Numbered from the stretch's first letter, positions 31,024-39,018 are shown. The stretch is 64,000 nt of DNA from Clostridiales bacterium (GCA_024691085.1 JAILNX010000019.1:46382-110381), one strand, 5' to 3'. A program made the numbers and translations. The notes: a model not told the origin generated them from the letters alone.

Positions 31024-32349
31024 ATGAAAGAGATACATCCTGCCGATCCGCTGTTATCGAAACTGCTTCCGAAGGCGAAACCCCTCCCCGGGGTCGTCTG
31101 CGTTCCTTCCCTTTACGCCTACGCCTTCGAGTGCGACGGCGAGAAGTACGTTTTCAACACGCTGACGAAGCAGTGTTTTAAAACGGTGCTGCCCGAGAAA
31201 GCTTCGGCGGGCGAGGGCTTCGACGATCTCATCGGGAACTATTTCCTCGTTCCCGAAGGAAAGGACGAGTGCGCCTTCTACGAATCGATCTCCGCGATGA
31301 TGCGGCTTTACACGAAAAGGAAGGAGCCCCTCGGGTACGTCATACTGCCCACCTTACGCTGCAACGCCCGGTGCGTTTACTGCTACGAGGAGGGCCGTCC
31401 CCAGGACAATATGTCGCGCGAGACCGCGGAAGCTGTGCTCAGATTCATTCTTGACAACCGCGGCAATAAGAAAGTCGGTCTCAACTGGTTCGGAGGCGAG
31501 CCGCTTCTGAGGCAGGATATCATCGACTTCATAAGCACGGGGCTTAAGGACAAAGGCGTCGAGTATTCGTCCGTGATCGTCTCGAACGGCAGCCTCATCA
31601 CCCCCGCGGTCATCGAAAAGATGCTGGGGCTCTGGAGAACGGCAAGGATACAGATCTCCATGGACGGCGCCGAGGCGGACTATATCGCGCGGAAGCGTTA
31701 TTATACCGACGCCGATCAGTACCATACCGTGATAAGGAACATAAGCCTCCTGTCCGAGGCGGGCATTACCGTCTCCTTAAGGATCAACGTGGACGAGGAG
31801 AACTGGCCGCGGGTCCCCGAATACCTCGACGATCTAACGCGTCTGGTCGCTCATAAGGAGAACGTGCTCGTCTATTTCAGCCCGCTTATGGCCGTGCGCG
31901 CGGGCGAGAATGACCTCGATTTCTGGAAGAAGGTCATTTCAGCCGCGCACCTCATCGACGAAGCCGGATTCAGGCCGCTCGCCTACACGGAAGCGGGAAT
32001 GCGGTTCAGAGTCACCCGCTGCATGGCGGACAGCGGCGCCGTGGTCATCACGCCCGACGGCGGCCTTTATCCCTGCGAGCACTGCCCCGAGGGAAGCCGC
32101 TTCGGAGACGTATTTAACGGCGTGACCGACGAAGCCGCAAGGAGAGAGTTCTGCCGTACCGACCGCACGAGGGAGATGTGCAGAAACTGTCCGATGCTCC
32201 CCGACTGCACGAGCCTTGCCTCCTGCCCCTGGGTCGACGCCCACTGCCGCGAGGCGCACGAGATGCTCGCGCTGAACACCTTGAAGCGCATGGTGCGAAG
32301 GGTCGGAAAAGAAGACGAAGCGCCGGACGCGAACGACTATATGTGTTAA
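31024..32349 (+). CDS. Radical SAM/SPASM peptide maturase
   Basis: 441 aa. The N-terminal ~100 residues may be a precursor-recognition region. The radical SAM barrel has C113-x3-C117-x2-C120 (CNARCVYCYE), FGGEPLL and SMDG. The C-terminal SPASM region has GGLYPCEHCPEGSRFGDV and CRNCPMLPDCTSLASCPW, enough cysteines for two auxiliary [4Fe-4S] clusters. Such enzymes form thioether or C-C links in peptides. The ATG chosen has no clear SD; a TTG at 31009 falls in the attenuator tail. Translation may be weak, in line with low enzyme need. PqqD follows after 12 bases. Confidence 0.93.
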   Translation: MKEIHPADPLLSKLLPKAKPLPGVVCVPSLYAYAFECDGEKYVFNTLTKQCFKTVLPEKASAGEGFDDLIGNYFLVPEGKDECAFYESISAMMRLYTKRKEPLGYVILPTLRCNARCVYCYEEGRPQDNMSRETAEAVLRFILDNRGNKKVGLNWFGGEPLLRQDIIDFISTGLKDKGVEYSSVIVSNGSLITPAVIEKMLGLWRTARIQISMDGAEADYIARKRYYTDADQYHTVIRNISLLSEAGITVSLRINVDEENWPRVPEYLDDLTRLVAHKENVLVYFSPLMAVRAGENDLDFWKKVISAAHLIDEAGFRPLAYTEAGMRFRVTRCMADSGAVVITPDGGLYPCEHCPEGSRFGDVFNGVTDEAARREFCRTDRTREMCRNCPMLPDCTSLASCPWVDAHCREAHEMLALNTLKRMVRRVGKEDEAPDANDYMC

Positions 32350-32361
32350 GGAGATTATAAA

Positions 32362-32622
32362 ATGAAGCTGAGATCCGATTTCGTTATTCAGGACGTCGAC
32401 GGCACCGGTTTTCTGGTACCCCTCGGCGGGGAATCGTTCCACGGCATTGTCCGCAGCAATGAGACCGCCGGGTTCATTGTGAACTGCCTTAAGGAGGAGA
32501 CCACCGAGGAGCGGATCGTGGACGCCATGTGCGCCGAGTACGACGCTCCGCGCGAGGTCATCGCGAAGGACGTCAATGAGATACTGAATACCCTCCGCGG
32601 GATAAACGCGCTGGAGGAGTGA
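32362..32622 (+). CDS. PqqD-like RiPP recognition protein
   Basis: 86 aa, a stand-alone RiPP recognition element of the PqqD family: a beta-rich first half (FVIQDVDGTGFLVPLG) and a helical second half (NETAGFIVNCLKEETTEERIVDAM). Such proteins bind the leader peptide and present it to the radical SAM enzyme. TTAAGGAG precedes the ATG. It is the last gene of the cluster before a terminator; no exporter or leader peptidase gene follows. Confidence 0.9.
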   Translation: MKLRSDFVIQDVDGTGFLVPLGGESFHGIVRSNETAGFIVNCLKEETTEERIVDAMCAEYDAPREVIAKDVNEILNTLRGINALEE

Positions 32623-32659
32623 CCGCGTCCGGGGTTCCCCGAACGGAATTATGCATATC

Positions 32660-32687
32660 AAAGCAGAGGAAATACCTCTGCTTTTTT
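32660..32687 (+). terminator. Terminator of the RiPP-like cluster
   Basis: AAAGCAGAGG-AAATA-CCTCTGCTTT followed by T residues. Confidence 0.9.
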
Positions 32688-32702
32688 GAACGCCCGCGGC
32701 GA

Positions 32703-32731
32703 TTGACCGATCGGGTAAAATAATGTATAAT
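32703..32731 (+). promoter_or_regulatory. Promoter of yhbY-like gene
   Basis: TTGACC (32703-32708), 17 bases, TATAAT (32726-32731). Confidence 0.8.
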
Positions 32732-32774
32732 TATATCAAACGGAAATAATCGATTTTTTACAGGAGGAACCGCC

Positions 32775-33044
32775 ATGACAGGAAAGGAACGCGCCGCGCT
32801 CCGCGCGCAGGCGAACGGTCTCGACGCAATATTCCAGATAGGCAAGGAGGGCGTCACGGACGCTCTTAAGGACGGCGTCGACTCGGCGCTAAAAAAGCGC
32901 GAGCTCATAAAGCTCAGCGTGCTGGAAACGAGCGGCATGACCGCAAGGGAGGCCGCGGACGAACTCTCCCGCGCGACCGGATCCGACGTGATCCAGGTCA
33001 TCGGCCGCAGGTTCGTACTGTACAGGAAGAAAGAGGAAGATTGA
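32775..33044 (+). CDS. yhbY: YhbY/CRM-domain RNA-binding protein
   Basis: 89 aa, the whole chain being one CRM domain: RAALRAQANGLDAIFQIGKE at the start, the GxxG-type turn in QIGKEG, and GSDVIQVIGRRFVLYRK at the end. YhbY binds pre-50S ribosomal particles in bacteria. CAGGAGG precedes the ATG. It has its own promoter; the next gene follows a repeat spacer. Confidence 0.93.
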   Translation: MTGKERAALRAQANGLDAIFQIGKEGVTDALKDGVDSALKKRELIKLSVLETSGMTAREAADELSRATGSDVIQVIGRRFVLYRKKEED

Positions 33045-33048
33045 ACCA

Positions 33049-33118
33049 GGGAGCAGGTATTAGGGATCAGCAATCAGCAATCAGCAATTAGCAATTGGCA
33101 ATTGGCAATTGGGGATGG
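33049..33118 (+). repeat. 7-bp degenerate tandem repeat, about ten units
   Basis: Units at exact 7-base period: GGGAGCA, GGTATTA, GGGATCA, GCAATCA, GCAATCA, GCAATTA, GCAATTG, GCAATTG, GCAATTG, GGGATGG. It fills the gap between yhbY and the first metallopeptidase paralog. Confidence 0.8.
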
Positions 33119-33156
33119 TGAAACTGACTCCTAACTCTCAAAACGGAGGAACGATC

Positions 33157-34821
33157 ATGAACAGACTGCGCTTAACGGCACTCGTACTCTTAATAGCTCT
33201 CCTCTTTTCGGGGAACGGCTGCAAAACTTCCTACAAGCAGCCCGTCACGACTCCGGCGCCGACGGAAGCGATCGCGCTGCCGGACGGGGTCACATTCGGC
33301 GAGCACAGCCGCGAGCCCGGGTATTCCGTGTACTTCAAGACCTGCGTTTATGATTCAGAACTCGTCACCGTCGCCGTCGATCTCGATATTTACTCGGAGG
33401 AGGCTTTGTTCAGTCTTGCCGGAGCGATCTCCCGTGACGTCGCGGCGGCCGCGGAACGCCTCGGCGCGGGATCCGCGCATCCAACCATCTATATCGTGGA
33501 CAAGGTCATAACGGGACAACCCCTTGCTGTTGAGAATCACGTGTTCTGCACCGCGCCGGATGTCGAAAGCGGCGAATACCGCGCTGCGCTTATGGGGGCA
33601 TATTACGGTATCCCGATCCCGTGGAAGCAGTACGGCCTCTTCTCATACGTTTTCGGCGAACCGGACGACATAGGGCTTCAATTCTATTATATGAACAGCG
33701 GCAACACGCTGACGAGCTCGTGCGCGGCCCTGTTCCTGTCGCCGCTCTCGGCAGACGCAAAGACGGTCGAGATGGGAAGAAAGACCGCGGCTTCGATCAC
33801 CGCTTTCGTAATGGAAAGAGGCGGGCTGGACGCTCTGCGCGCAATAAAGAGCACGCAGGAGGTGCTGCCCGAGTGGCAGGAGACCATCGGCGTGAAGATG
33901 CCTCTCACCCTTCCGGACGACGACGCGGAGGCCGCCTGCATGACGGTCGAGCGCGATCCCAACGGGCTGTACGCCGTACGCATCGGAAGCACGCTGATCT
34001 GCGTCAAGAAGGACGGCTTCATAAGTTTGCCCGATGAGCTTTACACATTTATCCTTTATTACCTCCGCGGCGTGAAGCTCGTTTTCACGGTGATCCGTCG
34101 GGACGCCCCCGAGTTTTCGGAGCTGGCGGAGACCCGCTTCAACGACAGGATCACGATCAATATCCAGTCGAACAACTCGAGCTTTATGTCGGGCAATACG
34201 ATCCGCCTTACCGATGAGTTCGATATCTGGCACGAGCTCGTGCACGTTCTTCTTGAGCCCGATCGGGAAACAAGATCGTTCAGCTGGCTTTGCGAAGCCA
34301 TAGCTCAGCATTTTTCGCTTTATGCGGAAAGCATCGTCAGCGGGGAGTACGAAAGATCTTGCTTCTCCGATTACGCATCTTGGGCAAGATGGTACGCGCG
34401 GGAAAACGGGATCTCAGGTCAAGCGGCTGAACAGCACATTAAGTTTTTCAGAGGCATTTACGATCTGCTCCGCGCGTCGGATGAGGAAACTCCCGAAGGG
34501 ATCGTCAACTTTCACCTGTTCGACCGCGCATACGGTATCTCGTCCCTGCTCCTGCCCGACGACCCGTTCTTCGACAGGACAAGCGTCGGAGAGGTCAATT
34601 CCGTCGTATTTCGTCCGAAGCACGTCGACGGCAACGGCCTTACCTATGAAGAGGCGCTTGCGATGTTTGACTACCTTATGGACGCCTACGGCGCGGATAA
34701 GGTCATGCAAGGCTATATGAACGCCCGTCCCCTGACCGAGACGTTCGGCAAGGATTACGAGGAGCTTTACGCGGATTTCATGAAGTATCTGAACGATACC
34801 TACGGAGAGTTTCTTAAGTAA
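33157..34821 (+). CDS. HExxH lipoprotein, paralog 1 of 3
   Basis: 554 aa, started at the ATG behind CGGAGG. Signal peptide ALVLLIALLFSGNGC ends in the lipobox; a short Pro/Thr spacer follows. The single recognisable site is H359-ELV-H363 with E380 in CEAIAQHF as likely third ligand, giving HExxH-x16-E. The flanking IWHELVHVL and EAIAQHFSL suggest a gluzincin-like surface peptidase. The C-terminal ~60 residues (GNGLTYEEALAMFDYLMDAYGADKV) are conserved in all three paralogs. Substrate unknown. Confidence 0.75.
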   Translation: MNRLRLTALVLLIALLFSGNGCKTSYKQPVTTPAPTEAIALPDGVTFGEHSREPGYSVYFKTCVYDSELVTVAVDLDIYSEEALFSLAGAISRDVAAAAERLGAGSAHPTIYIVDKVITGQPLAVENHVFCTAPDVESGEYRAALMGAYYGIPIPWKQYGLFSYVFGEPDDIGLQFYYMNSGNTLTSSCAALFLSPLSADAKTVEMGRKTAASITAFVMERGGLDALRAIKSTQEVLPEWQETIGVKMPLTLPDDDAEAACMTVERDPNGLYAVRIGSTLICVKKDGFISLPDELYTFILYYLRGVKLVFTVIRRDAPEFSELAETRFNDRITINIQSNNSSFMSGNTIRLTDEFDIWHELVHVLLEPDRETRSFSWLCEAIAQHFSLYAESIVSGEYERSCFSDYASWARWYARENGISGQAAEQHIKFFRGIYDLLRASDEETPEGIVNFHLFDRAYGISSLLLPDDPFFDRTSVGEVNSVVFRPKHVDGNGLTYEEALAMFDYLMDAYGADKVMQGYMNARPLTETFGKDYEELYADFMKYLNDTYGEFLK

Positions 34822-35060
34822 TGCGCCTCCCGCGAGGCGATCTCACCGCCGAAGGCGATCTCACCTGCGGGCAGATTTCACCGCGAAGCGATTTCACTTT
34901 CGGGTATTAGTGAAATCCATCCTGCGGATGGGTGAAATCCGCCCCTTCGGGATGGGTGAAATCCTCCCGTTGGTCGGGTGAAATCCGTCCTGCGGACGGG
35001 TGAGATCAAAGGCTTCGCCTTTGGTTAACTTCTCACTCCTGACTCCTAACTCTATAAAGG
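34822..35060. repeat. Inverting hairpin-word array, GATTTCAC / GTGAAATC type, then 7-bp repeats
   Basis: Four GATYTCAC words (34839, 34857, 34874, 34890) are followed by five GTGARATC words (34910, 34932, 34956, 34978, 35000), the second being the reverse complement of the first. Between them are different mini-hairpins, for example CATCC-TGC-GGATG and CGTCC-TGC-GGACG. A 7-base-period CACTCCT/GACTCCT/AACTCTA run ends it at about 35055. Confidence 0.85.
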
Positions 35061-35068
35061 AGGAACAA

Positions 35069-36781
35069 ATGAAAAGATTTCGCGTTCTTGCACTCGTACT
35101 CTTAATAGCTCTCCTCTTTTCGGGGAACGGCTGCGGGATAATACCCGCGCTCATAAAGCCGACCGCGGCTCCGACAGAGACCGCGGCGCCGACGCCGGCT
35201 CCCACGGCTAAGCCCGCCCCGACGCCCGAACCCACCGAGGCGCCGGAGATCACCTCGGGCGTGCACAAGGGCGAGCGCGATTACTTTACCTATTTCGTGA
35301 CCCGCGTGATCGAGAAGGAGCGCTGCTCCGTCCAGATGGATTACAAGATCTTCTCGGCCGAGGCGCTGATAAGCCTTGCGGATACCGTCGACCGGGACAT
35401 GGCGGCAATTGCGGAACGGGCGGGCGAACCCGACCGGCGCGTAACGGTCTACATCGTGGACAAGCTCGAGTCCGGCGCGTCGCCCGTGTCCGGCGATCAC
35501 ATGTTCTGCACGCCTGAAGAGGTGGAAAGCGGCGAATACCGCACGGCGCTCATGGACGCCTGTTTCGGGCTTACGATCCCGTGGAAGCAGTACGGCCTTT
35601 ATGAGTTCGTATTCGGCGATCACGACTATTCGGGACTGCAGCGCTATTATCTGGACAAGCGCAACATGTATACCGCGTCCTGCGCGGCGGTTTATATTTC
35701 TCCGCTCTCGGCAGACGCAAAGACGCTCGAGATGGGGCGGAAGACCGCGGCGTCGATCACCGCTTACGTCCTTAATAACGGCGGCCTCGAAAGGCTCCGG
35801 GAGATCAGGAGCACGAAGGAGGTCATCTCCGACTGGATGAAGACCGAGGACGTGTTCTCATCGTTCATACTGCCCGAAGAGGATGAGGAGGTCGCCGGCA
35901 TGACGGTGCTGAAAGATGCGGGCTGCCTTTTTGCCGTGCGCCTTGACAACCTCGTGTTCCGCATAACCGAAAGCTCGTTCATGAAGACCCCCGCGGAGCT
36001 TTACACCTTCCTCGTAATGTACGTCCGCGGCATGAAGGCCGTCTGGAAGACGATAGAGGACGAGGCTCCCGCGTTCGTACCCTATGCCGAAACGCGCGCC
36101 GGGGCGACGATCACCATCACCGTCACCACCGCCGACGAAAGCTACACCTACGGCAACAACATCGTACTCGGCTTCGAGGAGTCCATATGGCACGAGCTGA
36201 CGCACGTTCTGATGAACGAGAGCGAGTACGACCCCGTATTCTGGTGGCAGTGCGAGGCGATCGCCGAGCATTTCTCGCTTCCGTCCTGGGACGCGGTCTG
36301 GCGCGTAAGCGAGGAGGAATACATTTCGGGCTTCGCGGCTTTGATCAGATCGTACGCGTTGGGATCCGCCATAAGCTCCGAAGAGGCCGAAAAGTGCATA
36401 TCGCTCTTCACGGCGGTCTACTATTCGCTCCGAGCGGAGCACGGTTCGGCTCCCGAGGGGTATCTCGATCACAGGCTGACAGAGCGCGCCCTGGGCATCT
36501 GCGCCCTGCTTCTGCCCGACAGCGACATTTTCGACCGCAGATCGGTCGCGTCTACGCGCGGCTCCGAGTCCGGCCCCATAGAGACCGACGGCAACGCTCT
36601 GACGTACAACGAATCGATGGCCTTCTTCGAGTACCTGATGGATACCTACGGCGCCGAGACGGTGCTCCGCGGATATATGTACGCCAAGCCCATTGAGGAG
36701 ACCTGCGGGAAGACCTACGATAAGCTGTTCGCGGACTTCATGAGGCATCTTAAAAATATGTACGGCTCCTATCTAAGGTAA
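35069..36781 (+). CDS. HExxH lipoprotein, paralog 2 of 3
   Basis: 570 aa, ATG behind AAAGGAGGAAC. The signal peptide is nearly identical to that of paralog 1, with lipobox GNGC, followed by GIIPALIKPT and a longer APTP-rich linker (to about residue 60). Zinc motif H375-ELT-H379 with E396 (CEAIAEHFS) at the same spacing as its paralogs. The sequences between the signal and the zinc site align in order with paralog 1 (FCT-EVESGEYR-ALM and IPWKQYGLY), so this is a tandem duplication. Activity is inferred only from the motif. Confidence 0.75.
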   Translation: MKRFRVLALVLLIALLFSGNGCGIIPALIKPTAAPTETAAPTPAPTAKPAPTPEPTEAPEITSGVHKGERDYFTYFVTRVIEKERCSVQMDYKIFSAEALISLADTVDRDMAAIAERAGEPDRRVTVYIVDKLESGASPVSGDHMFCTPEEVESGEYRTALMDACFGLTIPWKQYGLYEFVFGDHDYSGLQRYYLDKRNMYTASCAAVYISPLSADAKTLEMGRKTAASITAYVLNNGGLERLREIRSTKEVISDWMKTEDVFSSFILPEEDEEVAGMTVLKDAGCLFAVRLDNLVFRITESSFMKTPAELYTFLVMYVRGMKAVWKTIEDEAPAFVPYAETRAGATITITVTTADESYTYGNNIVLGFEESIWHELTHVLMNESEYDPVFWWQCEAIAEHFSLPSWDAVWRVSEEEYISGFAALIRSYALGSAISSEEAEKCISLFTAVYYSLRAEHGSAPEGYLDHRLTERALGICALLLPDSDIFDRRSVASTRGSESGPIETDGNALTYNESMAFFEYLMDTYGAETVLRGYMYAKPIEETCGKTYDKLFADFMRHLKNMYGSYLR

Positions 36782-36787
36782 CGCTTC

Positions 36788-36816
36788 TGCCTAATCCCTA
36801 ATACCTAATCCCTAAA
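36788..36816 (+). repeat. 7-bp degenerate tandem repeat
   Basis: CTAATCC, CTAATAC, CTAATCC, CTAAAGG at a 7-base period, the reverse-complement form of the TTAGG-type units at 33.05 kb. Confidence 0.7.
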
Positions 36817-36817
36817 G

Positions 36818-36839
36818 GCCCTCCGCTGAGGGCTTTTTT
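36818..36839 (+). terminator. Terminator after paralog 2
   Basis: GCCCTC-CGCT-GAGGGC followed by TTTTTT. Confidence 0.8.
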
Positions 36840-36842
36840 CAC

Positions 36843-36908
36843 TTTACAAAACCTTTACACGATCCTTACCCGCTCTTGATTGACCGGGGCGGGAGTTCAT
36901 AGTATAAT
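36843..36908 (+). promoter_or_regulatory. Promoter with Pho-box-like 11-bp direct repeats (paralog 3)
   Basis: TTTACA at 36843 and 36854, CTTACC at 36865 and TTGATT at 36876 lie exactly 11 bases apart, then TTGACC (36880-36885), 17 bases, TATAAT (36903-36908). Bacillus PhoP binds TT(A/T/C)ACA repeats spaced this way. The leader has a CGCTC-AGGA-GAGCG hairpin. A close copy lies before the SPFH gene. Confidence 0.75.
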
Positions 36909-36969
36909 CTTGCCGCGCTCAGGAGAGCGAACGAGCCATCCACCCACAAGGACAAAAGGAGAAACGACC

Positions 36970-38682
36970 ATGAAAAGACTGCGCTTAACGGCGCTCGTAC
37001 TCTTAATAGTTTTCCTCTTTTCGGGGAACGGCTGCGGGATAATACCCGCGCTCATAAAGCCGACCGCGGCGCCCACCGAGACCGCGGCGGCCACTCCCGC
37101 GCCGACGGAGACGCCCGCTCCCACGCCGGAACCCACCGAGGCGCCGGAGATCACCTCGGGCGAGCACAAGCGCGAGTCCGGATACTACGCGTTTTTCAAG
37201 ACCCGCGAGCTTGTTTCCGATCGGTTTACTGCCGCCATGGAGGACGGCATATTCAAGGCCGAGGACATATTCCGTATCGCCTCCGCGATCGGCACGGATA
37301 TTGACAGGATCGTCGAGACCTTTCAAGAGCCCGTCGGACACGTAACGGTCTACGTTGTAAAGACCCTGCGTTCGGGCGGGCCGATTTCCGTTGAGGACCG
37401 CGTGTTCTGCACCATGGCGGACGTTGAGAGCGGCGATTACCGCGCGGCGCTTATCGGCGCTTGCCTCGGTGTGACTCACCCGTGGAAGCAGTACGGCCTG
37501 TCCGTTATGGCGTTCGGCTCTCTCGACGAGTCCGGGCTCAAGTCCTACTACGGCTGGAAAACCAACATGCTCACCGCTTCCTTGGCTCCGGTGTTCCTGT
37601 CCCCTCTGTCTTCCAAAGGCAGAACGCTTGAAATGGCAAGGAATACCGCGGCCTCGATCACGGCTTTCGTAATGGAAAGAGGCGGCCTTGCAAAGCTCCG
37701 CGCGATCGAAAGCACCAAGGAAGTGCTGCCCGAATGGCAGGAGCATCTCGGTATCTCCTCCGTCATCGAGCTTCCCGAGAAGGACATCGAAGCTGCAAAG
37801 ATGGGTATCGAGGCGGATCTTAACGCGCTCTTCATCGTCACTTTGGGCAACATAAAGGTCACCGTGGCCGAGAACGCCTACATCTCCTCCCCCGCCGAGA
37901 TATACGAGTTCGTCTGTCAGTTTTACCTCGGCATGGAAAAGGTGCTGGAGACCATCCTCATCGACGATCCCGCGCATTACGACAGGGCCAATACCAAATT
38001 CACCGAGGAGAAGATCGATATCAAGCTCATCGCCGTTACCGCGGGCAAGAGCACGGCCTCAAGCACGAACCACATAGTGCTCTGCGTGACGAGCTCCGTC
38101 TGGCACGAGATGACGCACATACTGTACAAACACGTGACCTTCAAGCAAAACTCAGCGTGGGTCGACGAAGCCATAGCCCAGCACTTCTCGATGTCGGCCA
38201 ATGACGCCGTCTCGCCCTACGATGAGGAGAGCACATTAGAGGAGCATAGGCAGTGGATGCTCGCGACATACGGCTCATCGTTCCCGGAGGTCCTGACTTT
38301 CCTTGATCTTTTCGAGGCCGTGTATCGGGATCTGCGTCCCGCCGACCGCGTTACTCCCGAGGGCAAGATAAGCGAGCGCACATGGAGAAAGACGAATGCG
38401 ATCGCCTCGCTGCTTCTTCCCGACGCGCCGTTCCTTTCGGCTTATGTATCCGTTGCAGAAGTCCGCGGCGTGTCCGCAGGGCACAAGTCCAAGGACGGCA
38501 ACGGGCTTTCATACGAAGAGGCGCTGGCTTTCTTCGATTATCTTATCGATACCTACGGCGCCGAGACCGTCATGAACGGGTACGACCGGCCCATAGCCGA
38601 CGTCTGCGGCAAGCCCTACGAGGAGCTTTACCGCGAGTTCGTCGGTTATCTTAAGAACAGGTACGCGGAGTATCTCCACTGA
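36970..38682 (+). CDS. HExxH lipoprotein, paralog 3 of 3
   Basis: 570 aa, ATG behind AAAAGGAG. Same signal peptide and GIIPALIKPT start as paralog 2, with a threonine/proline linker. Zinc motif H379-EMT-H383 and E400 in DEAIAQHFS. Unlike its sisters it has its own strong promoter with Pho-box-like repeats, so it may be expressed under different conditions. The C-terminal block GNGLSYEEALAFFDYLIDTYGA is shared by all three. Function unknown. Confidence 0.75.
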   Translation: MKRLRLTALVLLIVFLFSGNGCGIIPALIKPTAAPTETAAATPAPTETPAPTPEPTEAPEITSGEHKRESGYYAFFKTRELVSDRFTAAMEDGIFKAEDIFRIASAIGTDIDRIVETFQEPVGHVTVYVVKTLRSGGPISVEDRVFCTMADVESGDYRAALIGACLGVTHPWKQYGLSVMAFGSLDESGLKSYYGWKTNMLTASLAPVFLSPLSSKGRTLEMARNTAASITAFVMERGGLAKLRAIESTKEVLPEWQEHLGISSVIELPEKDIEAAKMGIEADLNALFIVTLGNIKVTVAENAYISSPAEIYEFVCQFYLGMEKVLETILIDDPAHYDRANTKFTEEKIDIKLIAVTAGKSTASSTNHIVLCVTSSVWHEMTHILYKHVTFKQNSAWVDEAIAQHFSMSANDAVSPYDEESTLEEHRQWMLATYGSSFPEVLTFLDLFEAVYRDLRPADRVTPEGKISERTWRKTNAIASLLLPDAPFLSAYVSVAEVRGVSAGHKSKDGNGLSYEEALAFFDYLIDTYGAETVMNGYDRPIADVCGKPYEELYREFVGYLKNRYAEYLH

Positions 38683-38689
38683 TCCTCTT

Positions 38690-38780
38690 GTTTTCACCGC
38701 GCAAGCGATCTCACTTTGGGGTTTTAAGTGAAATCCTCCCGTTGGTCGGGTGAGATCCTTCCCTGCGGAAGGGTGAAATC
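38690..38780. repeat. Second inverting hairpin-word array (GATCTCAC / GTGAAATC)
   Basis: Words GTTTTCAC (38690) and GATCTCAC (38707), then after a centre TTTGGGGTTTTAA the inverse words GTGAAATC (38728), GTGAGATC (38750) and GTGAAATC (38773), separated by hairpins such as CTTCC-CTGC-GGAAG. One hairpin, CTCCCGTTGGTCGGG, is identical to one in the array at 34.9 kb. Confidence 0.82.
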
Positions 38781-38974
38781 AAAGGCTTCCCTTGGGGGAA
38801 GCTGTCACCGAAGGTGACTGATGAGGGACGCGTCCGGGCTGCTGCCTCTTCACAAACAAAGTGGCGCGAACGCAAACGGCGGCTTCACCTGACCGATCCG
38901 GAAGCCGCAGTTTCTTTTGCCTTATCCCTCATCCGTCGGCTCACGCCGACACCTTCCCCCAAGGGAAGGCTTTT
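38781..38974. mobile_element. MITE-like element with ~47-bp terminal inverted repeats
   Basis: The left end (38781-38827) and right end (38926-38974) are inverted copies: CTTCCCTTGGGGGAAG against CTTCCCCCAAGGGAAG, and GATGAGGG against CCCTCATC. Between these matches each end carries its own small hairpin (GTCACCTTCGGTGAC type and GTCGGCTCACGCCGAC). The ~98-base middle has a GCGGCTTC/GAAGCCGC stem and no credible gene. No transposase is present. Confidence 0.6.
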
Positions 38975-39018
38975 GGTTGGATGAAGTCCTCACTCCTCCC
39001 GTGCGGGTGCTCTCCCGC

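Noticed and set aside
34822-35020. CRISPR array
   Set aside because: The constant words are only 8 bases, reverse orientation midway and alternate with short palindromes, not unique spacers; no cas genes.
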